Position numbers and translations under genes: made by a program. Shown here one piece after another: positions 1 through 7,327 of a stretch of 64,000 nucleotides of DNA (positions within the stretch are counted from its first letter, which is position 1; every line of letters begins with the position of its first letter). Source of the stretch: Haloactinomyces albus (GTDB lineage: Bacteria; Actinomycetota; Actinomycetes; Mycobacteriales; Pseudonocardiaceae); contig NZ_JAVDXW010000001.1 of assembly GCF_031458135.1 (NCBI RefSeq), positions 1,736,001 to 1,800,000 of the forward strand. The letters are read 5' to 3'. A model generated the notes under the pieces. That model saw only the letters and a program-made list of their open reading frames with translations, was not told where the DNA came from and did no database searches.

Positions 1-1
1 G

Positions 2-187
2 CAACACCTGGTGCACGCGCGGAGATCACTGCGGGAAGCCGAAGCGGCGCTGACCCGTATCGATCCCGATCATCCCGAGACCGTGGTCCCGCCGGGACTC
101 CCTCGGTCGAAGGACCGGATCGAGGACACACTCACGAAGGTCGAGCACGTCACCGATGCGCTCCGGGACTTCGCCTCGCGGCTGTAG
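2..187 (+). CDS. C-terminal fragment of a charged, helical protein (5' end outside window)
   Basis: The window opens inside a reading frame that runs 61 codons to a TAG at 185-187. The fragment is rich in Arg, Glu, Asp and Leu, with a central Pro-rich break (PETVVPPGLP) between two segments that could form amphipathic helices; the last 25 residues (from SKDRIEDTL) look like a short coiled coil. I do not recognise the family. The next gene starts 141 bases downstream in the same direction and is an FtsK-like ATPase followed by another coiled-coil protein, so this fragment may be a first member of the same unit. Function unknown; the frame is supported only by its length, composition and codon usage. 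Confidence 0.5.
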   Translation, partial: QHLVHARRSLREAEAALTRIDPDHPETVVPPGLPRSKDRIEDTLTKVEHVTDALRDFASRL

Positions 188-328
188 TCACCCTGGGGCA
201 ACTCGGTTCCTCGCGACGTCGACCCGACCCAGGCACGCCGAAGATGAGGATCTCGACACATCGCCCGCCGGATCGGCTGGAGAGTGGTACTTTGCTCACG
301 GTCAGTAACGCCTGCACCGGGGTGGGAT

Positions 329-3292
329 GTGCGTAACCGCAACGAGCGTCGCAGTGCCATCGAGGCAGCTTTCGAGCGTCTGAGCGCCCGCGTCGCCACC
401 GCCCTCGGTGCGGCAGCGAACGAGAGCGCACGTGTCCGCGCCGAGCATGCTCGGCAGGAGTGCGCGCTGCGGATCGCCCAGCACGGCTCCTCGGCAGTGG
501 AACGTGATCCGTCGCTGGTCGAGGACTCGGACACGCCCGCCTTCCGGGAGGCGCTCGACGAAGCGCTGCGCGAGCGCGCGAACGTCCACGCGCAGTGGGC
601 GGACGGCCCCGCGCAGCTCGCCGATCTGGTCGCCGCGGAAGCGCCCGGTACCGCCTCGCTGCCGTGGCAGGACTGGCTCGGCCGAATCGGTACGGCCGAG
701 GCCACCTCCCCCACACCGCAGCTGTGGCGTCTCGGCACCGCCGAGGTGCCGGAATCGCCGGATCCGCAGCCCTTCCCGGCTGCCGTGCCCTTCCTCGACG
801 AGTCGCATCTGCGTGTCACGTCCACCGGGGCTTCCCAGGAGGGGCAACGGACCAGCCGGGAAACGGCGACCCGAGACGCCGCCGAATCCCTGGTGCAGAA
901 CCTGCTGCTGCGGGTGTTGAGCTACTACCAGCCGGGACTGGTGCGCATCCACGTCTGGGACGTGGCACGGCTGACCGGAACATTTCCGGGCCTGTACCCC
1001 CTGACGCGGGCCGACCTGCTCACCGCGCACGATCCGACACGGCTGGACGCGATGCTCGAGGAACTCTCCGAGCACATCCGCCGTATCCACACCAGCGCCT
1101 TGCTCGGCGGGCACACCTCACTGCGCTCGCTGGCGGACGAAACCGGTCACCGCAGTGAACCGTGGCGTATCGCGGTGCTCTTCGGCGACGGCGAGCCGCT
1201 CAAGGACGAGCAACAGCAACAGTTGCAGCGCATCGCCCGCAACGGGCCGGCCTGCGGGGTGCAGCTCCTCGTCGTGGACCTGCCGATGACGGTGAACAGT
1301 GCACTCGAATCGATCACGCTGCTCGCTCCGGAGCGGGCCCGTACCAGCATGACGGGCCCCCACGCGGTGATGCGCCCCGACGAGGTGCTTCCCCGGGAAC
1401 GGGTGACCAGGGCGTGCTCGGCCATCGCCAACGAGTTCCTCGCCCGGCGCTCCCGCGTGCACACCTTCGACGATCTGCTGCCCGAGCAGCTCTGGGCGCA
1501 TCACTCGACCTCCGGACTGCAAGCGCCGGTCGGCTTCCACGAGGGCGAGCAGGTCTGGATCACGCTGGGAGACGCGAGCCCGCACCTGCTGATCGGCGGT
1601 CCGAGCGGCTCGGGCAAGACGAACTTCCTGTACGGCATGCTGGGTAGCCTGGCCGCACGCTACAGCCCCGACGAGCTCGAGCTGTACCTGCTGGACTTCA
1701 AGGAGGGCGTGTCCTTCACCCAGTTCACGCCGGGGCGCCGCGATCCGAGCTGGCTGCCGCATGCCCAGCTCGTCGGGGTCAACGTGAACACCGACCGCGA
1801 GTTCGGTCTGGCCCTGTTGCGGTTCCTGTCCGAGGAGATGCGACGACGAGCCGATGCGGCGAAGGAACACGAAGTCACCAAGCTGGAGGAACTGCGCGCC
1901 GAGGACCCCCAGGGCCGGTGGCCCCGTATCGTGGCGGTGATCGACGAGTTCCAGTATCTGTTCGCCGAACGGGACGAGGTCTCCGCACAGGCCGCCACGC
2001 TTCTGGAAGACGTCGCGCGCCGAGGCCGCTCGCAGGGGATCCACCTGGTACTGGCCAGCCAGGACGTCTCCGGCATCGAGGCTTTCTGGGGCAAACCCGC
2101 GATCTTCGAGCAGTTCATCCTGCGTGTCGCACTACCCAAGGCGCGCCGGGTGCTGGTCGACACCAACCCGACCGCGCTCGAACTCCCCCGCTGGCATGCG
2201 GTCGTCAATCACGAGTCCGGGGTCAAGCACGGCAACGAGATCGCACGGATTCCGGATGCCACCGCAAAGAACAGCTTCGACGAGTTGCAGCAGTGCCTGT
2301 GGCAACGGCACCTGCGCGAGCAGGACACCGAACGCGCGACGCCGCCACGCCTGTTCGACGGATCGAACCTTCCCGTGCTGGGCACACTCGGCGAATTCCA
2401 GCGGTTGCGGGCAACTCCGACCACCACACCACCGCAGGTGCTGCTGGGACAGGTGATCGATGTGGACGGCACGGCGGCATCGGTACCGCTCACCCGCTCC
2501 CCGGGCCGCAACCTCGCCGTACTCGGTTCGGTACACCAGGACGCGACCAGTGTGCTGGGCACCGCGGCATTGTCCCTGGCACGGCAGCATTCTCCCGGAA
2601 GGATCGGGTTCACCGTGGCCGGCCTGGTGGAGGATTCCGACGAGGAGGCGCGCGCGCTGGTGGGTGCGCTACGGCGTTCGGGACACGAGGTCGAATGTCT
2701 CGGCCCGGGCGACCTCGAAACCGCACTGAACGATCTGGCGGATCTCGTCGACGAGCGCGCGGCGGCCGCTTTCGAGGGTACTCCGCCGGTACCGCACTGC
2801 CTGGTGCTCTACGCGGCGGACGCGGCACACACGCTCCTGGAACGCAAGAATCCGGAGACACGTGTGAGCGGCCAGGACCAGTTGCGCAAGATTCTCAAGC
2901 AGGGACCGGAGTCCCGTATTCACACCGTCGGGTGGTGGCGTAGCGCGCAGCGCCTGAAGAACGCCCTCGGCATGGGCCCGGTGGACGACATCGGTGCCTG
3001 GGTGGCCTTCGATGTCCACGGTCAGGAACTCACGTCCTTCGCCGCAGGCCAGGTCGTGAACTGGTCACCGCGAGCTCGCCGGGGGCTGTTCTTCGACCGT
3101 TCGATCCATTCGCGTCCCCAGGTCATCCTGCCGTTCGATCCGACGGGCATGGCGGATGAAGGCACGGTCGCAGGCGTGCCACAACCGCGCGACTCCGGTG
3201 ACAGTGGCTCCCACGACGAGTTCCACGGCGACTCCCACGGCGACTCCCACGGCGAGCTCGATCGGTCCGAGCATGCAGGAGGAAACGGGTGA
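329..3292 (+). CDS. FtsK/SpoIIIE-type ATPase with degenerate second ATPase domain
   Basis: A 987-residue protein. The first 400 residues are helical and charged (about residues 1-90 look like coiled coil). An FtsK/SpoIIIE motor domain follows: Walker A GPSGSGKT at about 424-431 and Walker B VIDEF at about 537-541, with a downstream RGRSQGIHLVLASQ segment typical of the FtsK/EccC family. A second RecA-like fold follows (about 700-950) but its P-loop position reads GSVHQDATS, without the GK[ST] lysine, as in the inactive domains of EccC-type tandem ATPases. The tail is His/Asp/Ser-rich with three tandem HGDS/HGEL units (from about residue 966). No membrane segment is evident, so it is not classical FtsK. 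GTG at 329 is chosen because GGGGTGGG precedes it at the right distance. The stop overlaps the next start (GTGA). Likely a DNA or protein pumping motor; substrate unknown. Confidence 0.75.
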   Translation: MRNRNERRSAIEAAFERLSARVATALGAAANESARVRAEHARQECALRIAQHGSSAVERDPSLVEDSDTPAFREALDEALRERANVHAQWADGPAQLADLVAAEAPGTASLPWQDWLGRIGTAEATSPTPQLWRLGTAEVPESPDPQPFPAAVPFLDESHLRVTSTGASQEGQRTSRETATRDAAESLVQNLLLRVLSYYQPGLVRIHVWDVARLTGTFPGLYPLTRADLLTAHDPTRLDAMLEELSEHIRRIHTSALLGGHTSLRSLADETGHRSEPWRIAVLFGDGEPLKDEQQQQLQRIARNGPACGVQLLVVDLPMTVNSALESITLLAPERARTSMTGPHAVMRPDEVLPRERVTRACSAIANEFLARRSRVHTFDDLLPEQLWAHHSTSGLQAPVGFHEGEQVWITLGDASPHLLIGGPSGSGKTNFLYGMLGSLAARYSPDELELYLLDFKEGVSFTQFTPGRRDPSWLPHAQLVGVNVNTDREFGLALLRFLSEEMRRRADAAKEHEVTKLEELRAEDPQGRWPRIVAVIDEFQYLFAERDEVSAQAATLLEDVARRGRSQGIHLVLASQDVSGIEAFWGKPAIFEQFILRVALPKARRVLVDTNPTALELPRWHAVVNHESGVKHGNEIARIPDATAKNSFDELQQCLWQRHLREQDTERATPPRLFDGSNLPVLGTLGEFQRLRATPTTTPPQVLLGQVIDVDGTAASVPLTRSPGRNLAVLGSVHQDATSVLGTAALSLARQHSPGRIGFTVAGLVEDSDEEARALVGALRRSGHEVECLGPGDLETALNDLADLVDERAAAAFEGTPPVPHCLVLYAADAAHTLLERKNPETRVSGQDQLRKILKQGPESRIHTVGWWRSAQRLKNALGMGPVDDIGAWVAFDVHGQELTSFAAGQVVNWSPRARRGLFFDRSIHSRPQVILPFDPTGMADEGTVAGVPQPRDSGDSGSHDEFHGDSHGDSHGELDRSEHAGGNG

Positions 3293-3711
3293 GCGAGGTC
3301 CCGCCCGGTGAACCGTACCGGGCAGTCGAGCGATACAAGGAGATCACCGCGATGGCCACCAGCGCGGTGGACCGCACGCACGAACTCGAGCGCAAGCGTG
3401 CCGCACGACTCGAGGACGCGACCACGGCCAGGCAGGAGCGCACCGCCGAGGCCGAGCAGCAGGAGGAGCAGGTCACCGAAGCTGTCCGGCTGCGGTGGAA
3501 CGCCGCGATGGAGGCGCTGTGGGACGAGCGCTGGATGCGTGTCACCAGGATGCCCGCACCGGACCCTTCCGCTCCCGCGGCGACACCCGACGAGTCGATC
3601 CACTCGGTGCAGGCGGCCTACCTGGATCTCCACGAAGCCCTGGGCAAGTCCCGCTGGTCGGTGACGTCCTGGCTACCCAAGCCCCGCCGCCGTAGCCGCG
3701 GTGAGGAGTAG
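3289..3711 (+). CDS. Small coiled-coil protein, partner of the FtsK-like ATPase
   Basis: A 140-residue soluble protein starting with GTG that overlaps the ATPase stop codon by four bases, so translation is probably coupled. Residues 10-85 form one long, strongly charged helix rich in Glu, Arg, Ala and Gln (for example TAEAEQQEEQVTEAVRLRW), followed by a tryptophan-containing region and a basic C-terminus (PKPRRRSRGEE). No catalytic motif is visible and I do not recognise a family. The tight coupling suggests it works with the ATPase, perhaps as an adaptor or structural subunit; that is inference from position only. Confidence 0.65.
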   Translation: MSEVPPGEPYRAVERYKEITAMATSAVDRTHELERKRAARLEDATTARQERTAEAEQQEEQVTEAVRLRWNAAMEALWDERWMRVTRMPAPDPSAPAATPDESIHSVQAAYLDLHEALGKSRWSVTSWLPKPRRRSRGEE

Positions 3712-3738
3712 GCGGCTTTCCGATCGGTCCCGGTGGGG

Positions 3739-3760
3739 TTGAAGTTTTCCCCGACTTCAA
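3739..3760 (+). terminator. Hairpin after the ATPase operon
   Basis: TTGAAGT (3739-3745) and ACTTCAA (3754-3760) form a perfect 7-bp stem with an 8-base loop, 28 bases after the coiled-coil gene stop; the flanking GGG and CCC can extend it past one bulged base. There is no clear T run, so this is a candidate only. Confidence 0.4.
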
Positions 3761-3825
3761 TCCCTCCGTCATGGCGAGTAAGCCAGGAGACCGACCAGTC
3801 GGTATCCTAATGTCGCACGATCGGA

Positions 3826-3849
3826 GTATCGTAGGTACAATTACGATAC
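3826..3849. promoter_or_regulatory. Perfect 24-bp operator-like palindrome upstream of the CurA-type reductase
   Basis: GTATCGTA (3826-3833) and TACGATAC (3842-3849) are exact reverse complements separated by 8 bases. The site ends 27 bases before the GTG at 3877 and overlaps a possible -10 element (TACGAT, 3842-3847), so a bound repressor would block transcription. Its size and symmetry fit a TetR- or MarR-type dimer. No regulator gene is adjacent, so the cognate protein is unknown. Confidence 0.6.
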
Positions 3850-3876
3850 GCAATCGTTTCGTATTTGGAGATTCAC

Positions 3877-4896
3877 GTGGCAGACAAGGCAGTACCCGAG
3901 CAGGCCCTGGAAGTCCGACTGGCATCCCGTCCGAATGGTTGGCCCACCAGGGAGAACTTCGACCTCGTCGAAGCCCCGGTCCCCGAACCCGGCGACGGAC
4001 AGATCCTCGTGCGCAACAAGGTCATGAGCGTCGACCCCGCCATGCGTGGCCGGATGAACAACGCCAAGTCCTACGTACCACCGTTCGAGATCGACAAACC
4101 GCTGTCCGGCGGCGCGGTCGGTGAGGTCGTGGTCTCCAACTCCCGGCACTTCTCGGCCGGCCAGACCGTGCTGCACCAACTCGGATGGCGCGAGTACGCG
4201 ACCGTCGGCGAGTCGCATGCCGTCGCGGTCGCGGAGGAGAACGCCCCGCTCGGTGCCTACCTCGGCGTGCTCGGCATGCCGGGGCTGACGGCCTACGTCG
4301 GACTGTTCGACATCGCGAGTTTCCAGCAGGGCGACACCGTGTTCGTTTCCGGCGCGGCCGGGGCCGTCGGTTCCGTCGTGGGACAACTGGCCAAGCTGCA
4401 CGGGGCCACCCGAGTGATCGGCAGCGCGGGCTCGCCCGAGAAGGTTCGCTCCCTCACCGAGGATCTGGGCTTCGACGCCGCCTTCAACTACAAGGACGCC
4501 CCCGTGGCCGAGCAACTGAAGACTGCGGCCCCGGACGGGATCGACGTGTACTTCGACAACGTCGGCGGTGACCACCTCGAAGCAGCGATCGGCTCGCTCA
4601 ACGAGTTCGGACGCATCGCCGCATGCGGGGCAGTATCGCAGTACAACGCGACGGAGCCGCAGCCGGGACCGCGCAACATGTTCCAGTTCGTCACCAAGCG
4701 GCTGAGCATGCGCGGGTTCATCGTGATCGACCACGCCGACCGGCGTGACCGGTTCTTCAGCGACGTCGGCCCCCTGGTCCGCGACGGCAAGCTCCGTTAC
4801 GAGGAGACCACGGTAGAGGGGCTGCGCAACGCGCCGGATGCTTTCCTCGGCATGCTGCGAGGAGAGAACACCGGCAAGATGCTCGTCACCGTCTGA
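3877..4896 (+). CDS. NADP-dependent oxidoreductase, CurA/YfmJ type (MDR family)
   Basis: A 339-residue zinc-independent medium-chain dehydrogenase/reductase. The N-terminal GroES-like part contains the family pattern VDPAMRGRMN; the Rossmann part has GAAGAVGSVVGQLAK at about residue 159, and the FDNVGGDHLEAAI segment typical of the leukotriene B4 dehydrogenase/2-alkenal reductase branch. Such enzymes use NADPH to reduce alpha,beta-unsaturated aldehydes and ketones and are often induced by electrophile stress. GTG at 3877 is preferred because TTGGAG ends six bases before it. The gene is monocistronic, convergent with the next gene, and sits behind a perfect operator palindrome, which suggests substrate-responsive repression. 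Confidence 0.85.
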   Translation: MADKAVPEQALEVRLASRPNGWPTRENFDLVEAPVPEPGDGQILVRNKVMSVDPAMRGRMNNAKSYVPPFEIDKPLSGGAVGEVVVSNSRHFSAGQTVLHQLGWREYATVGESHAVAVAEENAPLGAYLGVLGMPGLTAYVGLFDIASFQQGDTVFVSGAAGAVGSVVGQLAKLHGATRVIGSAGSPEKVRSLTEDLGFDAAFNYKDAPVAEQLKTAAPDGIDVYFDNVGGDHLEAAIGSLNEFGRIAACGAVSQYNATEPQPGPRNMFQFVTKRLSMRGFIVIDHADRRDRFFSDVGPLVRDGKLRYEETTVEGLRNAPDAFLGMLRGENTGKMLVTV

Positions 4897-4902
4897 GAGC
4901 TG

Positions 4903-4916
4903 CACCCCGTGGGGTG
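4903..4916. terminator. Short convergent hairpin
   Basis: CACCCC-GT-GGGGTG is a perfect 6-bp inverted repeat seven bases after the reductase stop, in the 60-bp space before the convergent FAD oxidase gene ends. It may serve both genes; the stem is short. Confidence 0.35.
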
Positions 4917-4956
4917 AACGGAACTTTCGTCCCGCTGGAAGAGACGAGCAGTCCGC

Positions 4957-6630
4957 TCACTCCTCCTGCCACCGGTCGACCAGCTTGCCGGGATTGAGGA
5001 TCCCCGTGGGATCCACCGCCTTCTTCGCCGCCGTCAGCACCTGGACGCCGACCGAGCCGATCTCGTCGGCGAGCCAGGGCTGATGGTCGGTGCCGACCGC
5101 GTGCTGATGGGTGAGCGTGCCGCGTCCCATCGCGCGGCCGGGCGTCCGTTCGACGATGGCATCGGTGGCCGCCTGCTTCGCCCGCTGCCACTGCCCGAGT
5201 GGATCCTGCTGGTCCCGCCCCGCGAGCACCGTGAAGTACAGCGACGCACCGGTCTCGTAGGCATGCGAGACGTGGCACATCACGATCGGAGTCCTTCCGT
5301 CGACCTCGAGGGTGCGGAGCAGCGCCGCCCGCACGGCCGAGCGCAGTTCACTCAGACCCGCCCAGTGCGTCGCCGTCTCCAGCGTCTCCACGCACACCCC
5401 GTGGTCCAGCAGCGTGTCCCGCTGTCGCGGACCGGAAAAACGATTCGCCCGCCAGGACTCGCCGACCTTGCCGCCGAGCCGAACCGGACGGAACCGGCGC
5501 AGGGCGCGCAGGGTCGCATCCCGCCGCTCATCGAGCTCGCGCCGACTCGCTGCCTCCCAGCCCAGCACCAGCATGCACGGTTCGTGCATCCGCCTGCCGC
5601 GCAGCAGCGTCCGCAGCGCCCGGGCCTTCATTCCACCGGAGAACTCGAACCCGACCTCGGTCTCGTCCGCATCGGACAAGCGCGTGACATCGGCGAGCGT
5701 GCGCGATTGTGCCAGCGTGCGCACGGCTTCCGCCCCGACCTGCCAGCCATCGAGCACCACAGCCTCGTACCGACTGTGCACCGGAGCCGGACGCACCCGC
5801 AGTGCCACTTCCGTGATCACGCCGAGTGCCCCCTCACCGCCGACCGCGAGCTGGCGCAGGTCCGGCCCGGCGGCCGAAGCCGGAGCCGTTCCGAGCCGCC
5901 ACTCACCGACCGGTGTCGCCGCTCGCACGCCCTCGACCATGCCCTCGAAGCGCCCGTGCCCCGCGGAGGCCTGCCCGGCCGAACGAGTCGCCGCGAAACC
6001 ACCGATGGTGGCCCGCTCGAAGGACTGCGGGAAGTGCCCGAGCGTAAAACCGTGGGCGGCCAGCAACGCCTCCGCGTCCGGAGCGCGCATCCCCCCTTGC
6101 AGGACGGCAACGTGCGAGACGGGGTCCACCGAGACGAGCCGGTTCAGTCGGGCGAGATCGAGGACGATGACGGCGACCTTGCCGCCACGCAGGGAGCTGA
6201 CGCCGCCGACCACGGAAGTACCGCCGCCGAAGGGGACCACGGCGATGTCGTGCCGAGCGCACAGTTCCAGTACCCGCTGTACCTGCTCCGGGTCGGCAGG
6301 CAGCACCACGGCATCCGGCACGGCGACACCGTTTCCCCCGCGCCGCCGCATCAGGTCGCCGTAGGAAAGGCCCCCCGCGCGGCCGAGCCGCTGCCCGGTT
6401 TCGGTCAGCACGTGGTTCTCGCCCAACAGCGCCACGAGCTCGGAGGACACCACCTGCGGAAGCGCTGTCTCGGACACGTCGATCAGCGACGGCGGGACGG
6501 CGGGCGTGGGCGCTTCGCTCAGTCCGATGCGTTGGCGTAACCAGCGCATCGCGTGCGCGGAAAGGGGCGCGGCTCCGGCGCCCGACGGTGCCCAACTACC
6601 TCGCAGGGTGTGGTCGATCGAGTCGCTCAC
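4957..6630 (-). CDS. FAD-linked oxidase, alkyl-DHAP synthase/glycolate-oxidase-like
   Basis: A 557-residue PCMH-type flavoprotein. The FAD-binding segment contains PFGGGTSVVGG and the C-terminal cap carries GTLTHQHAVGTDH and a GILNPGKLVD ending, the layout of alkyldihydroxyacetonephosphate synthase-like and D-lactate/glycolate oxidase-like proteins. Substrate cannot be told from sequence. Divergent neighbours encode a TetR regulator and a glycerol-3-phosphate dehydrogenase, a pairing that suggests glycerol-3-phosphate or ether-lipid chemistry. GTG at 6630 is preferred: a TAACAC -10-like element lies seven bases ahead on the minus strand and there is no Shine-Dalgarno, consistent with a leaderless start. 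An ATG at 6648 is possible but would overlap the divergent promoter. Confidence 0.75.
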   Translation of the reverse strand: MSDSIDHTLRGSWAPSGAGAAPLSAHAMRWLRQRIGLSEAPTPAVPPSLIDVSETALPQVVSSELVALLGENHVLTETGQRLGRAGGLSYGDLMRRRGGNGVAVPDAVVLPADPEQVQRVLELCARHDIAVVPFGGGTSVVGGVSSLRGGKVAVIVLDLARLNRLVSVDPVSHVAVLQGGMRAPDAEALLAAHGFTLGHFPQSFERATIGGFAATRSAGQASAGHGRFEGMVEGVRAATPVGEWRLGTAPASAAGPDLRQLAVGGEGALGVITEVALRVRPAPVHSRYEAVVLDGWQVGAEAVRTLAQSRTLADVTRLSDADETEVGFEFSGGMKARALRTLLRGRRMHEPCMLVLGWEAASRRELDERRDATLRALRRFRPVRLGGKVGESWRANRFSGPRQRDTLLDHGVCVETLETATHWAGLSELRSAVRAALLRTLEVDGRTPIVMCHVSHAYETGASLYFTVLAGRDQQDPLGQWQRAKQAATDAIVERTPGRAMGRGTLTHQHAVGTDHQPWLADEIGSVGVQVLTAAKKAVDPTGILNPGKLVDRWQEE

Positions 6631-6647
6631 CAGTACAGTGTTACACA

Positions 6648-6663
6648 TGACGTGCCAACGTCA
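6648..6663. promoter_or_regulatory. TetR-type operator between FAD oxidase and tetR-glpD
   Basis: TGACGT (6648-6653) and ACGTCA (6658-6663) form a perfect inverted repeat with a 4-base spacer, in the 76-bp space between the divergent starts. A second small repeat, GTGTTACAC, lies at 6638-6646 over the oxidase promoter. The neighbouring TetR protein is the natural candidate to bind here. Confidence 0.5.
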
Positions 6664-6706
6664 CACCGTCAGCCAACATCCGCCTCGGGAGCCCGGCGGT
6701 CCCGCG

Positions 6707-7327
6707 GTGAAGGCGGCGACGAACCGGGTCTCCGACGAGGTCCTGCTCCGGGCAGCTCGTGAGTGCGTGCTGGCCCACGGCGTGCGCCGCAGCACGCTGA
6801 CCGAGATAGCCCGGCGCGCCGGGGTCAGCAGGATGACGCTCTACCGCCGCTTCCCCGACGTGCACAGCATGGTCGCGGCACTGATGACCGAGGAATTCTC
6901 CGGGACACTGCGACGTGCCCGCGCCGAGGAGGGCACGGGCACAGCCCGACAGCGTCTGGTCACCGTCACGATCCGCTGCGTGCGGTTATTGCAATCCGAA
7001 CCGCTGCTGCGGCGCATTCTGGAAACCGATGCGGAGATGCTGGTTCCCTACCTGGTGGAACGACTGGGAAGCACCCAACTGGCCGCCGAACGTTTCGCCC
7101 GCGAGTACCTGCGCGAAGGCCACACCGACGGTTCGATCCGCCGCAGCGACCCCGACACTCAGGCCAGGACATTGCTACTGATCACGCAGCCCTTCGTGAT
7201 CTCCGCGGCTCCGGCATCCACCGGCATCGATCCGCAAGAGCTGACCACCGAGCTCACCCGACTGCTCGACGCCACCCTCCGACCCGCCGAGTCCGCCGCC
7301 GAAGCCACTGCCGAGGAGGCGCGATGA
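6707..7327 (+). CDS. TetR/AcrR-family regulator
   Basis: A 206-residue one-component repressor. The N-terminal helix-turn-helix is clear: LTEIARRAGVSRMTLYRRF at residues 31-49, typical of TetR proteins; the rest is an all-helical ligand domain with no recognisable ligand signature. GTG at 6707 leaves room for the divergent promoter; an in-frame ATG at 6647 would add 20 unstructured residues and sit inside the operator. The stop overlaps the ATG of glpD (ATGA), so regulator and dehydrogenase are translationally coupled. It probably controls both itself-glpD and the divergent FAD oxidase. Confidence 0.85.
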   Translation: MKAATNRVSDEVLLRAARECVLAHGVRRSTLTEIARRAGVSRMTLYRRFPDVHSMVAALMTEEFSGTLRRARAEEGTGTARQRLVTVTIRCVRLLQSEPLLRRILETDAEMLVPYLVERLGSTQLAAERFAREYLREGHTDGSIRRSDPDTQARTLLLITQPFVISAAPASTGIDPQELTTELTRLLDATLRPAESAAEATAEEAR

